This document shows, one piece after another, positions 53,596 to 64,000 of a stretch of DNA of 64,000 nt. Under the pieces are notes generated by a model, which did not search any database, was not told where the DNA came from, and saw only the letters and a program-made list of their open reading frames with translations. Made by a program: the position numbers and the translations under genes. Positions within the stretch are counted from its first letter, which is position 1, and the number at the start of each line of letters is the position of its first letter. This DNA is from Trissonchulus latispiculum (Eukaryota > Nematoda > Enoplea > Enoplida > Ironidae), in contig JASAND010021268.1 of assembly GCA_030248195.1 (NCBI GenBank), positions 1 through 64,000 on the forward strand, in the 5' to 3' direction.

Positions 53596-56500
53596 GTAAA
53601 GTTGGAAGTGTACGAACAACCAAACTTTACGAGTGGGAAACTGTGCACAAGGGTAACGTCGAACCTGGAGGAGATGTAGTTCCAGTCGACCTAACTAACC
53701 TCGCCAAATACTACCTAAGTGAAACCTACCGAACGGATTTAAACCGCCGATGAAGAGCAAAGACTCAATTAGAAACCTACCCCAAATTTGCTGAAAAATG
53801 CACACTTAAACAAACTAACTACCTACCCAATAAATTCTTAGAAAAAGCCCTACTTACCGAACATACAATTCTAATACAAAAACCTAAACTAAATAAGACA
53901 CCCTAAAATGGTCTAAAAGAGACCCCATTTACTTGAAAACAGTTATGCTTGATAATGGGGCGAACCCCGAAAATGCGTACAATAAATTTTGAAAGCAAAT
54001 TACAGAGTACAAAGTAGCCTAACTAAACAGTGAAGCAACAATAGAGCGTAAAAATACAAAGTACACAGTGATTTCTATTAACCCGGGATACTACAATAAA
54101 TAAACCAGAGAAAAACTACCCAAGTAAAAGAAACCTAAACTTATAGAGAAGTTTCAAAAGACTAAGAACAATAGATTTAAAAACAAATAGAGACAAGATA
54201 AATATGAAAAGTCTGGCTCAACAGGGTCAACCTGGAGCGACTAGAAGTCTAGAGGAGTAAACCCTTTAGACATATAAGGTAACTAGTAAATAAACACAGC
54301 TAATAGGGGCAGGATAAAGCACAGTAAATATAAAGAATACAAGGGGAGCACAGATAGAAAAACACGACCGCGCACGTTAACGTCAGGACACTAGACTGAC
54401 TAAGTTTTGAGACGTCTGGATAAGACCAGTTTTGAAAGAGCGTGGAAGAATTTGATTGGATAGTTTTGAGACCCCCTTGAGAAGTGAGATGCTGGGAGAG
54501 GCTTCGAGAGAAAATAGACGTCTCAACAGCGCCACCTATTGACTAGGCTGGCTGATACACACATGCATAATTTACACATACGCACACAAACACATCTCAA
54601 CTAGGAAACTTTCAACTAAATTTCAAGACACAATTTTAACATGAATTTCACACATTATAAATTACTTTCAAAATACCATTTCTAATATTATTTCCATCCA
54701 ACATAAATTCAAACACACACACATTAATACTTTTAGAGGACTGACGTCACGCCGCCCCATTACAACTCCCCAGGGCTTACCGCCCGAGCCCCTGCGAGGG
54801 ACAACATAACCAAAAAGTAGTTGAAAATTTAAACTCCGAAAATTTTTAACGAATTTTTGGTAAATGGGTCTCACAACATACGTACGATGAAAACGAATTA
54901 TAATACAAGACAAGTTATAAAAAGCAAAGAAACTAGCTAAACATGGCTAAATATTGGAACAAAGTTAGGGCTGACTTGGCGTCAGCGGACTAGTGGCGAC
55001 CAGCTAGAAAAATGCGCTTGGAAACTGCCATTATATTGCCACTGGGACGGTGCGCAATTGGGAAGAAGACCAGGTCCTCCAGCCGTCACGGCGAGGACAA
55101 GTACCCATAAAAAGAAAACTAATTATGAGACCAAGAAAAGAACCAGAATGTCAGCTTCATGAGGGCATCTTCAGGCTAAGGTACGGAGGTAACCTCTCGC
55201 ACAGCTCACAGAGCGCAAATTTCGGCTGGGTGGGAGGGTGGGCCTAAGCTCGCATCGACTACCTCACTTCCCTTCAGATCTTCCACAAAATTTAAGAACC
55301 CAATAGGTTATTAAAATAGGTTAATTTGGTAGAATTTAGAATTAAGTAAATAAATCCCAGTGTTTCGCGCAAGGTTAGGAGTAAGTTTATGGAGTCTTTA
55401 GGTAAAATATAAGTAATTAAAATTAAAGGTAGGACTACAAAGTAGTCCAAAACATGCTTAAGCATGTATAAAAAGAACCAAAAGGGTACGAAGAAGTCCC
55501 CAAGTACCCTCGTGGCACTTATAATATTAAATAAAATTAAATTAGGGGGGGGGTTAAATGGAGTCTAGAAGTTAACTAAAACGCGAAACACCGGTTAAAA
55601 TATAAGTAAAAGTCCTATAAAATAAGAAATTTTGTAGAAGATCCTCCCAACCGCGCTGCAGGCCCTAGAATGGAGGGGGCATATAAATCGGGAGCTACTT
55701 TGGCGCACTGGAGCGGGACACAAAACTGACATTAAATAGAATTTTAACCATAAAAACCAGATATTGGGTACGTTAGGGCAGGAACCGTTGGGACTACTAA
55801 ATTAAAGAAAATAACTTTGGTAAAAAGTGGCGGCAGAAAAGGAAGACCATAGGACCTAACTGGCACGTCACACGTCCTCTGACGTTACGCCAGGTAACAG
55901 GGAGTAACAAAACCCGCAAAGTGAATCAAACCCGTTAATAAAACAAAAAATAAAAAGAAATCTTCAAGAAAAGAATAAACGATGTTTTTAGTAAAATTTT
56001 TGAAATAAACTTTGGTTAAATGATTAAAATACACAAGATACACACATAAAGCTATATGACATGACAAGAATTATGCAAGAAAAACCACAGACGAAAAGAA
56101 TCACGACAAGATACATAAAATTTGGATTAAATTTTAAAATAATACTCAAGAAAAGGGTAAAATGGTAGTATGTAGTTAAGAAAACGTCTAAATTTTGAAA
56201 AGAATGCTCGGAAAAGGTTAGTTTTAAACCATTAATAACACCGCGACTAATAAAAGATGACAAGAACATACACATATTAAAGTATACATTTAGGTACTAG
56301 TCCAATCACAAAGTTAGGGAATCGTCTTCTGTAGGAAAGTATATATACATTAAGCGTCACTGTCGTTGGAATGCCAGAAATCTTTGGAAAGGTCATAAAA
56401 TTGAGCAAGTAAAGTCACCATAGGGTAAGTCACACTCGGGAAGGCAATAATTGAGCAATTTTAGTCCAAATAGAGGAATCTTCATAAATTGAGCATAAAA

Positions 56501-56615
56501 GTAAGTCCAAAGCAGATAATATAGTCAAAAATAGGGTGAGTCGCAGCCGGGAAATAGAGGCATCATAGGATTAATTACGTCCAGATAAAGGAGAGTCCAA
56601 TCCAGTAAATATATA
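53596..56615. other. A-rich region 3' of the large Ty3 element, LTR not located
   Basis: A-rich on the plus strand with no firm frame. The 3' LTR of the element that starts beyond the right edge should lie here or nearby, but its partner is outside the window. Around 56390-56560 a degenerate repeat is visible (CATAAATTGAGCA, AGTCCAAA and GGGTAAGTC/GGGTGAGTC, then CCGGGAA, twice). Confidence 0.4.
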
Positions 56616-56621
56616 TAAGCA

Positions 56622-57236
56622 TCACATAATGAAATATAAGTCCAAGTAAGGGAAAGTCAAATGATGGAATGGTGATAGGTAGGAACCTCCGCCGTAATGA
56701 TATACCTCCGCCGTTATGCTGAAAGGACCTAGAAAATAATCGTCACGATTATTAACTGTACAGAAGGTAGACCAGTCACTGGTGTTACCTTGATCTGGGC
56801 CGGGCAGCTCAGAAATCGAACCATAAGGGGCTGGAAGGATCGATAGGCAGGGTGGAATTGGCGCGATGGGCGTTGGCGGGGTCATAGTAGACCACGCCGA
56901 TGCAGGGATAGTAAACGTTGGTCTCTTCTCCAGGAGGTGCTAGACCCGCGATATGTTCACCCGTTCTATTAGTCTGCAATCGTAATGATGCAGTTCTCAT
57001 TTGGGGAGGCGGGTAATCCGTCCCAAAGAACGGTGGGGCGAGTTCATCGCACTCCCATGGTCAATCCGTTTACGGATGACTCTAATAAAAGCGTCATAGT
57101 CCACCGCGGACAGCGGGGTCCGCGCTTCCCAATCGTCATAGAAGTCTTGTGGTCCGGCCATACCCTGGACACCTCGTATCAAGATGTTGTCGGGTAGTGC
57201 CGGTTTGAAGCCCCAAAACGTCCTGCCTGAGGCTTC
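56622..57236 (-). pseudogene. Broken additional frame 3' of pol (ORF3-like)
   Basis: Three consecutive protein-like stretches in different frames. The first (about 57236-56997) contains PDNILIRGVQGMAGPQDFYD. The second starts at the ATG at 57000, overlapping the first stop as ATGA, and contains ETNVYYPCIGVVYYDPAN. The third continues after a stop at 56809 with PDQGNTSDWSTFCTVNN. The position between pol and the expected 3' LTR suggests an extra gene of the element, decayed by frameshifts. An acceptor-like CAG at about 57222 would also allow a host exon. No family recognised. Confidence 0.3.
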
Positions 57237-57239
57237 CGG

Positions 57240-58150
57240 TTAACAGCAGCATGGTTAACATGTGTTGCAAGAGAGTTCTGGCCTAAGAACTAGCTGAAGT
57301 GACTTCGACTAGATGCCAGTCAAAGCACGCAGTAAGGCACCCTTACTACGTATTCCCAAAACCGGTACCAAGCTGACTGTACAGTACCTTTCCTAACAGC
57401 TGTAGTACATGCAAAGTCGTGCAACGGGTTGCCCAGGGCTTAATGCGTTCCCAAGCAGGCACAGTAATCTAAGCTAAGCCTCAGAAAGATGTGAAAAATC
57501 TAACAGATGGTGAAAGCCTGATAGATGTGAAAGAACAGAATGAAAAGTGAAAGAAACTACACAAACAGAGAGGATGAACTACCTAATATTAGCCTACGTA
57601 AGGGGAGAGACCAGATAAACTACATACATAAGGATTAGAGACACGCATACCAGTATATACGGTTATATGAGTACATATAACCGTACATAATAGAAATAGA
57701 AAACAGGGCAGGACCTCCTTAAATAATTTGACACGAAACGAAGGAATCGTAAAAATTAGAAGAAAAACCCCCCTAGGTAAATTTTAGGAATTGTAGAAAC
57801 CCTGTAACTTAGGGTTTAAAGAAAATTAAGGTATAAAAAAAGGAATGAATAACCCCATGACTACATTTTAATAGCCATAGGGTAGGGAAAAGGGAATTAT
57901 AAAATTAGATAAAAACCCCACTTTGCGGCGAAACAATAAATCTAAAGGAGATCCTGAAAAGAATTTTACCCCACCCCCTGAAGGGTGTTATGCAACACAT
58001 ACTATGCTACCACCAAGTGCTAGGTTAAAACCCTAGCTACTAGTCCGACGGCCGTCGATTTAAAACCCGAATTAGTCCACAAGATACAAGAGCGCTCTTG
58101 TGTCATACAAGGCTTAGCTAGATTGTATGCTCTGTCCGAACGTTGTAGGT
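57240..58150. other. Non-coding stretch between pol and the ORF3-like remnant
   Basis: No supported frame. TATAACCGTA and TACGGTTATA lie as an inverted pair near 57658-57686. Confidence 0.35.
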
Positions 58151-58153
58151 AAC

Positions 58154-58275
58154 TTACAACGTGACTACGGGTAGCTTTACCGGAGCATCAACAAACGGTT
58201 TCAGTCTGTTGATATTAACAACGACTGGGTCGCTCAGCCCGTTGGTTCTAGCTATGCGATAATTCGCTAAATAAA
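58154..58275 (-). pseudogene. Shifted-frame end of the pol gene
   Basis: In the frame next to the main pol frame the minus strand reads NYRIARTNGLSDPVV, then NINRLKPF, up to a TAA at 58154. This is the usual C-terminal pattern of Ty3/gypsy integrase (the LKPF block). The main frame instead ends early at 58248 after an AT-rich stretch (58256-58288). An insertion or sequencing indel in that stretch therefore appears to have cut off the last about 35 residues. Confidence 0.65.
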
Positions 58276-61200
58276 TATAAATATCGATAAATCTTGTCCA
58301 AGATCCGGTACGGTCCTTCATACTTAGGCCGTAACTTCTTACTCAAGCCCGCCGGTACATTCTTTTGCTCTATATTAAGCATAACCAGGGTACCTGGTTT
58401 GTACTCGACCGGTGTAGCCTTGGTGTCATACCGTTCCTTGTTAACCAGAGCTGATTCCTGTAAAGCTTCGTGGGCAATCCGCCAAGCTTCGTTAAGCCGA
58501 GCCAGCAACTGGCTTCTTGCATCGCTGTAATTTTGTGTGGTACCTTCTTCACCAGGAAGCTGGAAGAAGTTGTCTAACGGATACCGGTAGTCCCTACCAG
58601 TCATCAAGAAATAGGGCGTTTCCTTTGTAGCACTATGAATTGTCGCTCTATAAATAGATAGGCCCCATGGCAGGTAGTCGTCCCAATCGGACTGGAAGCA
58701 ATTCACATATTGAGCTACTAGGCTTCGAAGCGTACGATTAAAGCGTTCCACTACGCCGTTCGTTTGCGGGTGATATGCAGTAGTTCGGAGTCGCTCTGAA
58801 CCACTCGCGTCCACCAACGCCTTCATGAAAACGGACATAAAGTTAGGACCTTGATCTGTTAATACTCGCGCGGGGACACCCCACCGAGCTACGAAGCCAT
58901 TAAAGTACCAGTATGCCGTGGTCTCAGCTCTCTCATTAGGCATAGCGAACGCCTCCGCGTAACGCGTGAGGTAGTCGACTATGCACAGAACGCAGGTATT
59001 GCCTCGATTTGTCTCCTTCTGCGTGAAATGCATTACGTCCATAGCGACCACGTCCAATGGCTGCCGTACCACTACCGTATTTTGCATGGTAGCTTGATGC
59101 CGACGAGGGCCTTGACTAAACTTGGCGCAAGATTTGCAGTTGGCAATATAATCCTCGAGGTCTTGTGACATACGTGGCCACCAGTACTTGGTTTCTAAAC
59201 TGGCCATGGCATTCTGTTGGGCCCGGTGCCCCCCTGTCGTGAAATCAGAATGCACTTCCTTCAGCAAATTTTCTCGTTGGACTTTCGGAACAACTACCGT
59301 AGGAAAGGGTAACCCTCTCCGTTCTGCGTGCTTATTCAAGTGCCAACGATAGAGCACCCCATCACGTATGAAAAAGGTAGAACGCAACTTTCTAACCTCT
59401 TGAGCCTCCTGGCGGTTAGCCGGTAACCGCTTTTGCTCGAGAAAGTCTAACAAAATCGCAAATTCCTCTTCGTCTCGAAGTTCGCGTTTCCAGGTAAGCA
59501 GGGTCGGTGGAGCCGGGAGGGCCGCCGTCAAAGCGTACACCTCTGGAGGGTACATGACTGCTGTAGCCTCCTGTTCACTGTCCTCGGGTTCGTCGATTGG
59601 GTCCAGTCTGGATAGACAATCTGGTCCAGCGTTCTCTTTGCCTGGGCGGTATTCCACGACAAAGTCGAATTCAAGCATACGTGTAGCAAACCTGGCCAGT
59701 TTGCCTTGTCCCAAGGCTTTAATATTATTCAGTAAGTCCCTTACTGCTTGATGGTCGGTGCGCAGGACAAACTGCTTAACGGACAAGTAATGCCGAAATT
59801 TCTGACATCCCCATAGGGCAGCGAAGGCTTCCATTTCAGTTGCAGAATAGCCCTTCTCGCCTTGGGTTAAGGTTCGACTCGCATACGCGACCGGCCGCTC
59901 GCGTAACACTCGCGGCCCGTTTGGCTTGTCCAAGCTCCGAGGCACCGAGAACTGTTGCTCTAAGATAGCTCCGAAACCCCGCTTACTAGCATCAGTCGAG
60001 ACGTAGAAGGTTTTGTCAAAATCAGGAAAAGCGAGGACTGGCGCTTGCGTCAAATGCCGTTTGAGTGCCTCAAAGGCTTGTTGGCAGGCGTCGGACCACA
60101 CAAAGGGTACCCCTTTTTTCAACAGGTCCGTCAGTGGCGCTGCGACTTTGGCGTAATTCGACACGAACCGCCTATAGTAGCCACACATCCCCAGAAAAGA
60201 CCGAATGCCTTTGACGTCTTTAGGTGGGCTAAGCTGGGACACTGCCCTCACCTTGTCTGGGTCAACGCTGATGCCATGACGGCCCACGTAATGGCCCAGA
60301 AAAGGCACCGCTTCCCGTGCAAAGCAACACTTCTTAAGCTTGATACGCAGCCCATTCTCTCGTAAACGCGTCAGGGTCGACCTGAGCATTGTCAAATGTG
60401 ATTCCTGATCCGTAGATGGAATCAGATCGTCATCTATATACACTGGTAAGTCTGTCAAGACTTTTTCCATTAGCCGTTGAAACGTTGCGGGTGCGTTGCA
60501 TAACCCGAACGGCATGACATTCATATGAAAAAGACCCATGTGTGACACAAAGGCTGTCTTTTCACGATGTTCTGGGTAGACCTCGACTTGCCAGTACCCT
60601 GCCGCTAGATCAATAGTTGAGAATATGACGGCACCCTGGAGTTGATCCAGGATCTCGTCAATCTTGGGTAAAGGGTAACTATCCTTTTTCGTAATTTTAT
60701 TCAATCGTCGGTAATCAATGACTAGACGCGTAGTACCGTCCTTTTTGCCGACCAGAATACAGGGTGAGGACCAGGGACTGGTAGAGGGTGAACAGACCCC
60801 TTCGTCTAGCATTGCACGGATATGCTTTTCAATCTCGGCTTTGTCCTTGGGATTATACCTGTAAGATCGTCCTTTCACAGGACCCTCTTTGCCTGTGTCG
60901 ATGACATGCTGGTCGACTTTGGTCCGGCCCGGGTTACCCGGTCGGGCGACCACGTCATAGAATTCGACCAGTATATCCCGCAACTTCGCTTTGCCTTCCT
61001 CGTCTAGGATCATAGAGTCGAAGTCGACGTTCTCGTCGACAAATTGCTGACGTTCTTCCAATGAGGGCATGGGCTGCGAAGTCATTTCGTCAGCCGAGTA
61101 GTGTAGGTCATTAAAAGCCTGCAAGCCTTTATCCGTCAATGCCGGTGGCTCTTCATAGCCCCATGTCTGGTCATCCTGGGCTACGCACACAGTAGGGTCA

Positions 61201-64000
61201 ACCCACCGTGGGACTGGTATAGCATTACCGACGCTATTGACCATTGGAACAGTATCGCCTGGATGGTAGGGTTCTAGTTTCTCGACCTCTGTGAGGGCAT
61301 GTCGTAGTTCTTTTTCCTGTACCTGGGTCGCTGGGTGGGTCGCCCACCCAGACAAATGCGGGTGAATCTGTGCAAAGTTCACTCCCAATTCGGCTGCGTA
61401 ACGGAACCCTTGTCGCTCAGTCACCGTAGTGACTGGTTCTGCTTGTCCTAGGGGTAACCCCTTAGGTAATTGCGCCGTTCTGTCCAAGGGATTGTAAACT
61501 TTGATATAGTTTACTTGAGAGGACACTTCCAAGACTCCAGGTACAGGATAGACCTCGTAGTCTACTAAGACCTCGTCTGATGGTTCGAATACAACTGCCT
61601 GGTTTGTAGCAGGTTTTGCTGCGCCGTCGAGCCAGCAACGAACCGGCACCATAACCTCGGATCGTGGAGGTAACTTGCATGTTTCCCTCATGCAGTAGTA
61701 GACTGTACACGAAACGGCTATACTGAATCGGTTAGCTAGAGCCTGCAGGTCACCTGGGGTTAGCAAAGGCACCTTCTTCTTGTCACAGAGCAGAAGATGT
61801 TGATGGGGGAAAATCACCCAATTATGATCCGCCTGGAAGTCATAGCCGATAATAAAGTCTTGTTGTAGGCTGTTCGTGACATTAAAGGTATATTCGTACC
61901 AGACACCATACAACTTAAACGAGATCTTAGTTGTACCCAATATAGCTAGGCTCCGATCATCGGCAGCCGTGGCTACCTCTGTAGCTTTTGTTTCATCCAG
62001 ATGTAAACGACCATTAACGTTAAGTTGGTCGAAGAATTGCTTGGACATCAAGCAAATATTAGCACCTGTGTCCAACAGGGCTAGAGTCTTGATGCCCTTC
62101 ACCTCCACTATAACGTACGGGCTTTTCTTCAAAGCTATATGGGTACATTGAGAAACGAAAAACGGTACCGTCCCATTCAAAACAGAGAGTACCGCTCTGT
62201 TTAGGTGTTTATTTGGAGTAGTGGGTTGCCCACTAGCTTCCTCACTGTCACTTGCTTCCGCATCCAGGTTAAACTCGACTCGTCTGCCTGGGGTGAGCGC
62301 AGCCCGAAGTTGTTCTTCTAGATCCCAGATGCCATACTTATCCCCAAGATCAGTAGAAGTCACTTCTTGCTGATTGACCGGGGTTGCGCCTTTTTCCGCT
62401 GAATTCGCTGTTATATCAGCCACTTCTGGGGTTGTTACTGTAGTGCCCGTTTGCTGGACTGTAGCGCCCTCCACTTCAGCGGAAGTAACTTCCTGCTGAA
62501 TAGGTGTGGGATCCTCTTCCAACGGCGTACTGTCCAGTACTATAATCTCGTTCGGGTCATTAAGTCGTACGCCACGTCTGCCTTTCCTAGGCTGTGGGGG
62601 GTCCTCGGACCAAATGGGTTGGTCCGGTTCACGGAGCACTCCCTTTTGTTGGAGCTCCAGTGTACGCTCGTAGTCCTTTTGGGCGAATTCCGCTAAGAGT
62701 TGTTCAAACTCTTGCATGGACTGGCGTACCTGGTCCGTCACGGACATTACGTTCACGGACAATTGTTGGATCTGTTCCCCAATAGACTGGGCTACCACGT
62801 GGGCCTGCTCGACTGCTTGTGTCACGACTGCCCAGCCATGTCTAATAGGCGCATAGTCCTGGACTTCTAGCAGAGCGAATCTGTTCTGAGTGGGAACCGC
62901 TGCCCGCTCAGTACCTGAGGAGGCTTTTGACTTCCGAGTTACTTGTTCCCATTCGCCGTCCGTGTCTTTTCGAAGTTTCAACGGCGTTACTGGTGTACCT
63001 CCAGTACCGTGAACTTCAACAGGGGCAAGAGTTAATCCTGAACCCTCTGTTTCATCATCCGAGGCGTCACTTTCCGTGAGTTCTCGCCTTGTTGGGTTAT
63101 TGGCCGTGGCCCAAGGCTGTAAGTTGCCTCCCCGTTGCGGAGGAGATGCATCAGTGACCACTATTCTGGGTGGTTTTCGTTTGCCCGCTGGAGTCTCGGG
63201 TACCACCTGGGTAGAGGTAGAAATGCCAGCTACTGGGGTATCCCCAGTGCTTACTGATGAAAGCCCATTACCCGTAGGTTGGCTGTCCCCAGGGCTTTTA
63301 GCTTGCTCCCCATTTACAGGGGCCTGGTCTTCCCCAGGGCTTTTGCGATTAGCCCCTACCTCAGGCTGGTCCTCGGTTTCCGACAGGGCCCAGCGCCGCA
63401 ACGGTACTAGAACTCTGATCGGATCTGTTTGAACCTCCTTGGATGTTGAGGTCTTACGTTGCCTCCGAGTCGTACCCGTCCCGGGTTGCCTGGCGCGGGT
63501 TTGAGCTGCCATGACGGCGTTATTTTCCTGCCACTTCATGGCCTTTCGTATGCTATTAAGCATATTCCATTCCGTTCCGGGTGCTCGCTTCCATTTCTTT
63601 CGAGCAGGCACGTTATAATTGCGTTCGGAGGCTCCTCCATCCCCGAAGGGTTTCACTTCCTTGCGCCATCTATTCCAATATTTGTATGGCCGCAGGTTAC
63701 CTTCGCCATCATAGATGACATCGCCCCCATCGGGGAAGCCACCATTAGCTAGGACCACTTCCTCAGTTGGAAACCATTCGGCCCGTCGCCGCACCTGCTT
63801 GCAGGATTTGCACGGGCACTTCCACGGGTTCACATCCTGATCTGTGTCTTTATTCAAATACAGGCACACAGGTTCCCGCTTTGCTTTGCAGGCCTTACAT
63901 TTACATTTCCATTGATTCAATGCTTGGGTCGCCCGAGCATTAAGTTCGAGAATTGGGTGAAGGTATTCTTTGTCTGGGAGGGGGTCAGCCCCTTCCAGAT
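58248..64000 (-). CDS. gag-pol: Large Ty3/gypsy Gag-Pol polyprotein, cut by window edge
   Basis: At least 1915 residues; the frame is still open at 64000, so the start is outside. Residues are counted from 63920. Two tandem cysteine modules (WKCKCKACK and WKCPCKSCK, about 4-45) stand where Gag is expected, with no CCHC knuckle. A long polar P/T/E/Q-rich region runs to about 600. Then come an aspartic protease (LLDTGAN, about 612), reverse transcriptase with YIDD (about 1160) and RNase H (STDASKRGFG, about 1305). Integrase follows, with a zinc domain (about 1555-1590) and DDE residues in MDVMHF, TDQGPNF and NGVVERF (about 1625-1725). The last residues after RPKYEGPYRIL are out of frame (see 58154). 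Otherwise undamaged. Not similar in layout to the element at 46462. Confidence 0.93.
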   Translation of the reverse strand, partial: LEGADPLPDKEYLHPILELNARATQALNQWKCKCKACKAKREPVCLYLNKDTDQDVNPWKCPCKSCKQVRRRAEWFPTEEVVLANGGFPDGGDVIYDGEGNLRPYKYWNRWRKEVKPFGDGGASERNYNVPARKKWKRAPGTEWNMLNSIRKAMKWQENNAVMAAQTRARQPGTGTTRRQRKTSTSKEVQTDPIRVLVPLRRWALSETEDQPEVGANRKSPGEDQAPVNGEQAKSPGDSQPTGNGLSSVSTGDTPVAGISTSTQVVPETPAGKRKPPRIVVTDASPPQRGGNLQPWATANNPTRRELTESDASDDETEGSGLTLAPVEVHGTGGTPVTPLKLRKDTDGEWEQVTRKSKASSGTERAAVPTQNRFALLEVQDYAPIRHGWAVVTQAVEQAHVVAQSIGEQIQQLSVNVMSVTDQVRQSMQEFEQLLAEFAQKDYERTLELQQKGVLREPDQPIWSEDPPQPRKGRRGVRLNDPNEIIVLDSTPLEEDPTPIQQEVTSAEVEGATVQQTGTTVTTPEVADITANSAEKGATPVNQQEVTSTDLGDKYGIWDLEEQLRAALTPGRRVEFNLDAEASDSEEASGQPTTPNKHLNRAVLSVLNGTVPFFVSQCTHIALKKSPYVIVEVKGIKTLALLDTGANICLMSKQFFDQLNVNGRLHLDETKATEVATAADDRSLAILGTTKISFKLYGVWYEYTFNVTNSLQQDFIIGYDFQADHNWVIFPHQHLLLCDKKKVPLLTPGDLQALANRFSIAVSCTVYYCMRETCKLPPRSEVMVPVRCWLDGAAKPATNQAVVFEPSDEVLVDYEVYPVPGVLEVSSQVNYIKVYNPLDRTAQLPKGLPLGQAEPVTTVTERQGFRYAAELGVNFAQIHPHLSGWATHPATQVQEKELRHALTEVEKLEPYHPGDTVPMVNSVGNAIPVPRWVDPTVCVAQDDQTWGYEEPPALTDKGLQAFNDLHYSADEMTSQPMPSLEERQQFVDENVDFDSMILDEEGKAKLRDILVEFYDVVARPGNPGRTKVDQHVIDTGKEGPVKGRSYRYNPKDKAEIEKHIRAMLDEGVCSPSTSPWSSPCILVGKKDGTTRLVIDYRRLNKITKKDSYPLPKIDEILDQLQGAVIFSTIDLAAGYWQVEVYPEHREKTAFVSHMGLFHMNVMPFGLCNAPATFQRLMEKVLTDLPVYIDDDLIPSTDQESHLTMLRSTLTRLRENGLRIKLKKCCFAREAVPFLGHYVGRHGISVDPDKVRAVSQLSPPKDVKGIRSFLGMCGYYRRFVSNYAKVAAPLTDLLKKGVPFVWSDACQQAFEALKRHLTQAPVLAFPDFDKTFYVSTDASKRGFGAILEQQFSVPRSLDKPNGPRVLRERPVAYASRTLTQGEKGYSATEMEAFAALWGCQKFRHYLSVKQFVLRTDHQAVRDLLNNIKALGQGKLARFATRMLEFDFVVEYRPGKENAGPDCLSRLDPIDEPEDSEQEATAVMYPPEVYALTAALPAPPTLLTWKRELRDEEEFAILLDFLEQKRLPANRQEAQEVRKLRSTFFIRDGVLYRWHLNKHAERRGLPFPTVVVPKVQRENLLKEVHSDFTTGGHRAQQNAMASLETKYWWPRMSQDLEDYIANCKSCAKFSQGPRRHQATMQNTVVVRQPLDVVAMDVMHFTQKETNRGNTCVLCIVDYLTRYAEAFAMPNERAETTAYWYFNGFVARWGVPARVLTDQGPNFMSVFMKALVDASGSERLRTTAYHPQTNGVVERFNRTLRSLVAQYVNCFQSDWDDYLPWGLSIYRATIHSATKETPYFLMTGRDYRYPLDNFFQLPGEEGTTQNYSDARSQLLARLNEAWRIAHEALQESALVNKERYDTKATPVEYKPGTLVMLNIEQKNVPAGLSKKLRPKYEGPYRILDKIYRYLYLFSELSHS

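Noticed and set aside
53307..53753. Pro- or Gly-rich frames in the second G tract
   Set aside because: Same reason; no plausible protein beyond the homopolymers.
55885..56275. A membrane-protein frame rich in Phe, Val and Ile
   Set aside because: Comes from T-rich minus-strand sequence. There is no start context or family resemblance, and similar frames appear wherever the strand is T-rich.

Overview
The window looks like nuclear DNA of an invertebrate animal, phylum undetermined. The signs are spliced genes with GT-AG introns, a rhodopsin-type receptor, a type II membrane M1 aminopeptidase, and a very high load of animal-type transposable elements (Ty3 retrotransposons, hAT-, Harbinger- and TTAA-type short DNA elements, foldbacks, tRNA-derived sequences). 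No rRNA gene, CRISPR array or prokaryotic operon was seen. Only three host protein genes are well supported, all on the minus strand.

Layout. 1-9.4 kb is gene-free and made of dispersed and inverted repeats, including one copy (3564-6420) of an element seen again at 18388-21341. 9.7-12.5 kb is a four-exon receptor gene (melatonin-receptor/moody-like class A GPCR) whose first intron carries a MITE. 13.2-13.8 kb is a foldback element. 16258-16927 is a complete 670-bp miniature LTR retrotransposon (TRIM) with LTRs, primer binding site, polypurine tract and 4-bp target duplication. Each of its LTRs contains a tRNA-Ala-like RNA polymerase III unit with A box, B box and T4 terminator; this is the most interesting object in the window. 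18.4-21.3 kb is the second copy of the 3564 element, interrupted by two MITEs and a long TG repeat. 24.2-29.0 kb is a two-exon M1 aminopeptidase whose intron holds two foldbacks and a tRNA-Arg-like sequence.

29-46 kb has no convincing gene but many dateable insertions: an inverted-repeat element at 30.5 kb, a TTAA-flanked element at 33.5-35.9 kb with a Harbinger-like MITE nested inside it, a GC-rich hAT-like element at 37.5-38.4 kb, another hAT-like element at 39.7 kb and a TTAA element at 41.2-42.2 kb. 46462-50727 is a young Ty3/gypsy retrotransposon with 123-bp LTRs and an intact gag-pol frame. 50.75-51.05 and 53.1-53.6 kb are abnormal G-rich tracts that look like poor assembly. Between them lies a small gene for a secreted cysteine-rich protein with a very basic tail. 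From about 56.6 kb to the right edge lies a second, larger Ty3/gypsy element on the minus strand, running off the window. Its pol is intact except for a frame change at the integrase C-terminus, and its N-terminus carries unusual CxCxxC repeats instead of CCHC knuckles.

Apart from the three host genes the window is a layered record of transposition: elements inserted into elements, several with perfect target duplications that give the order of events.
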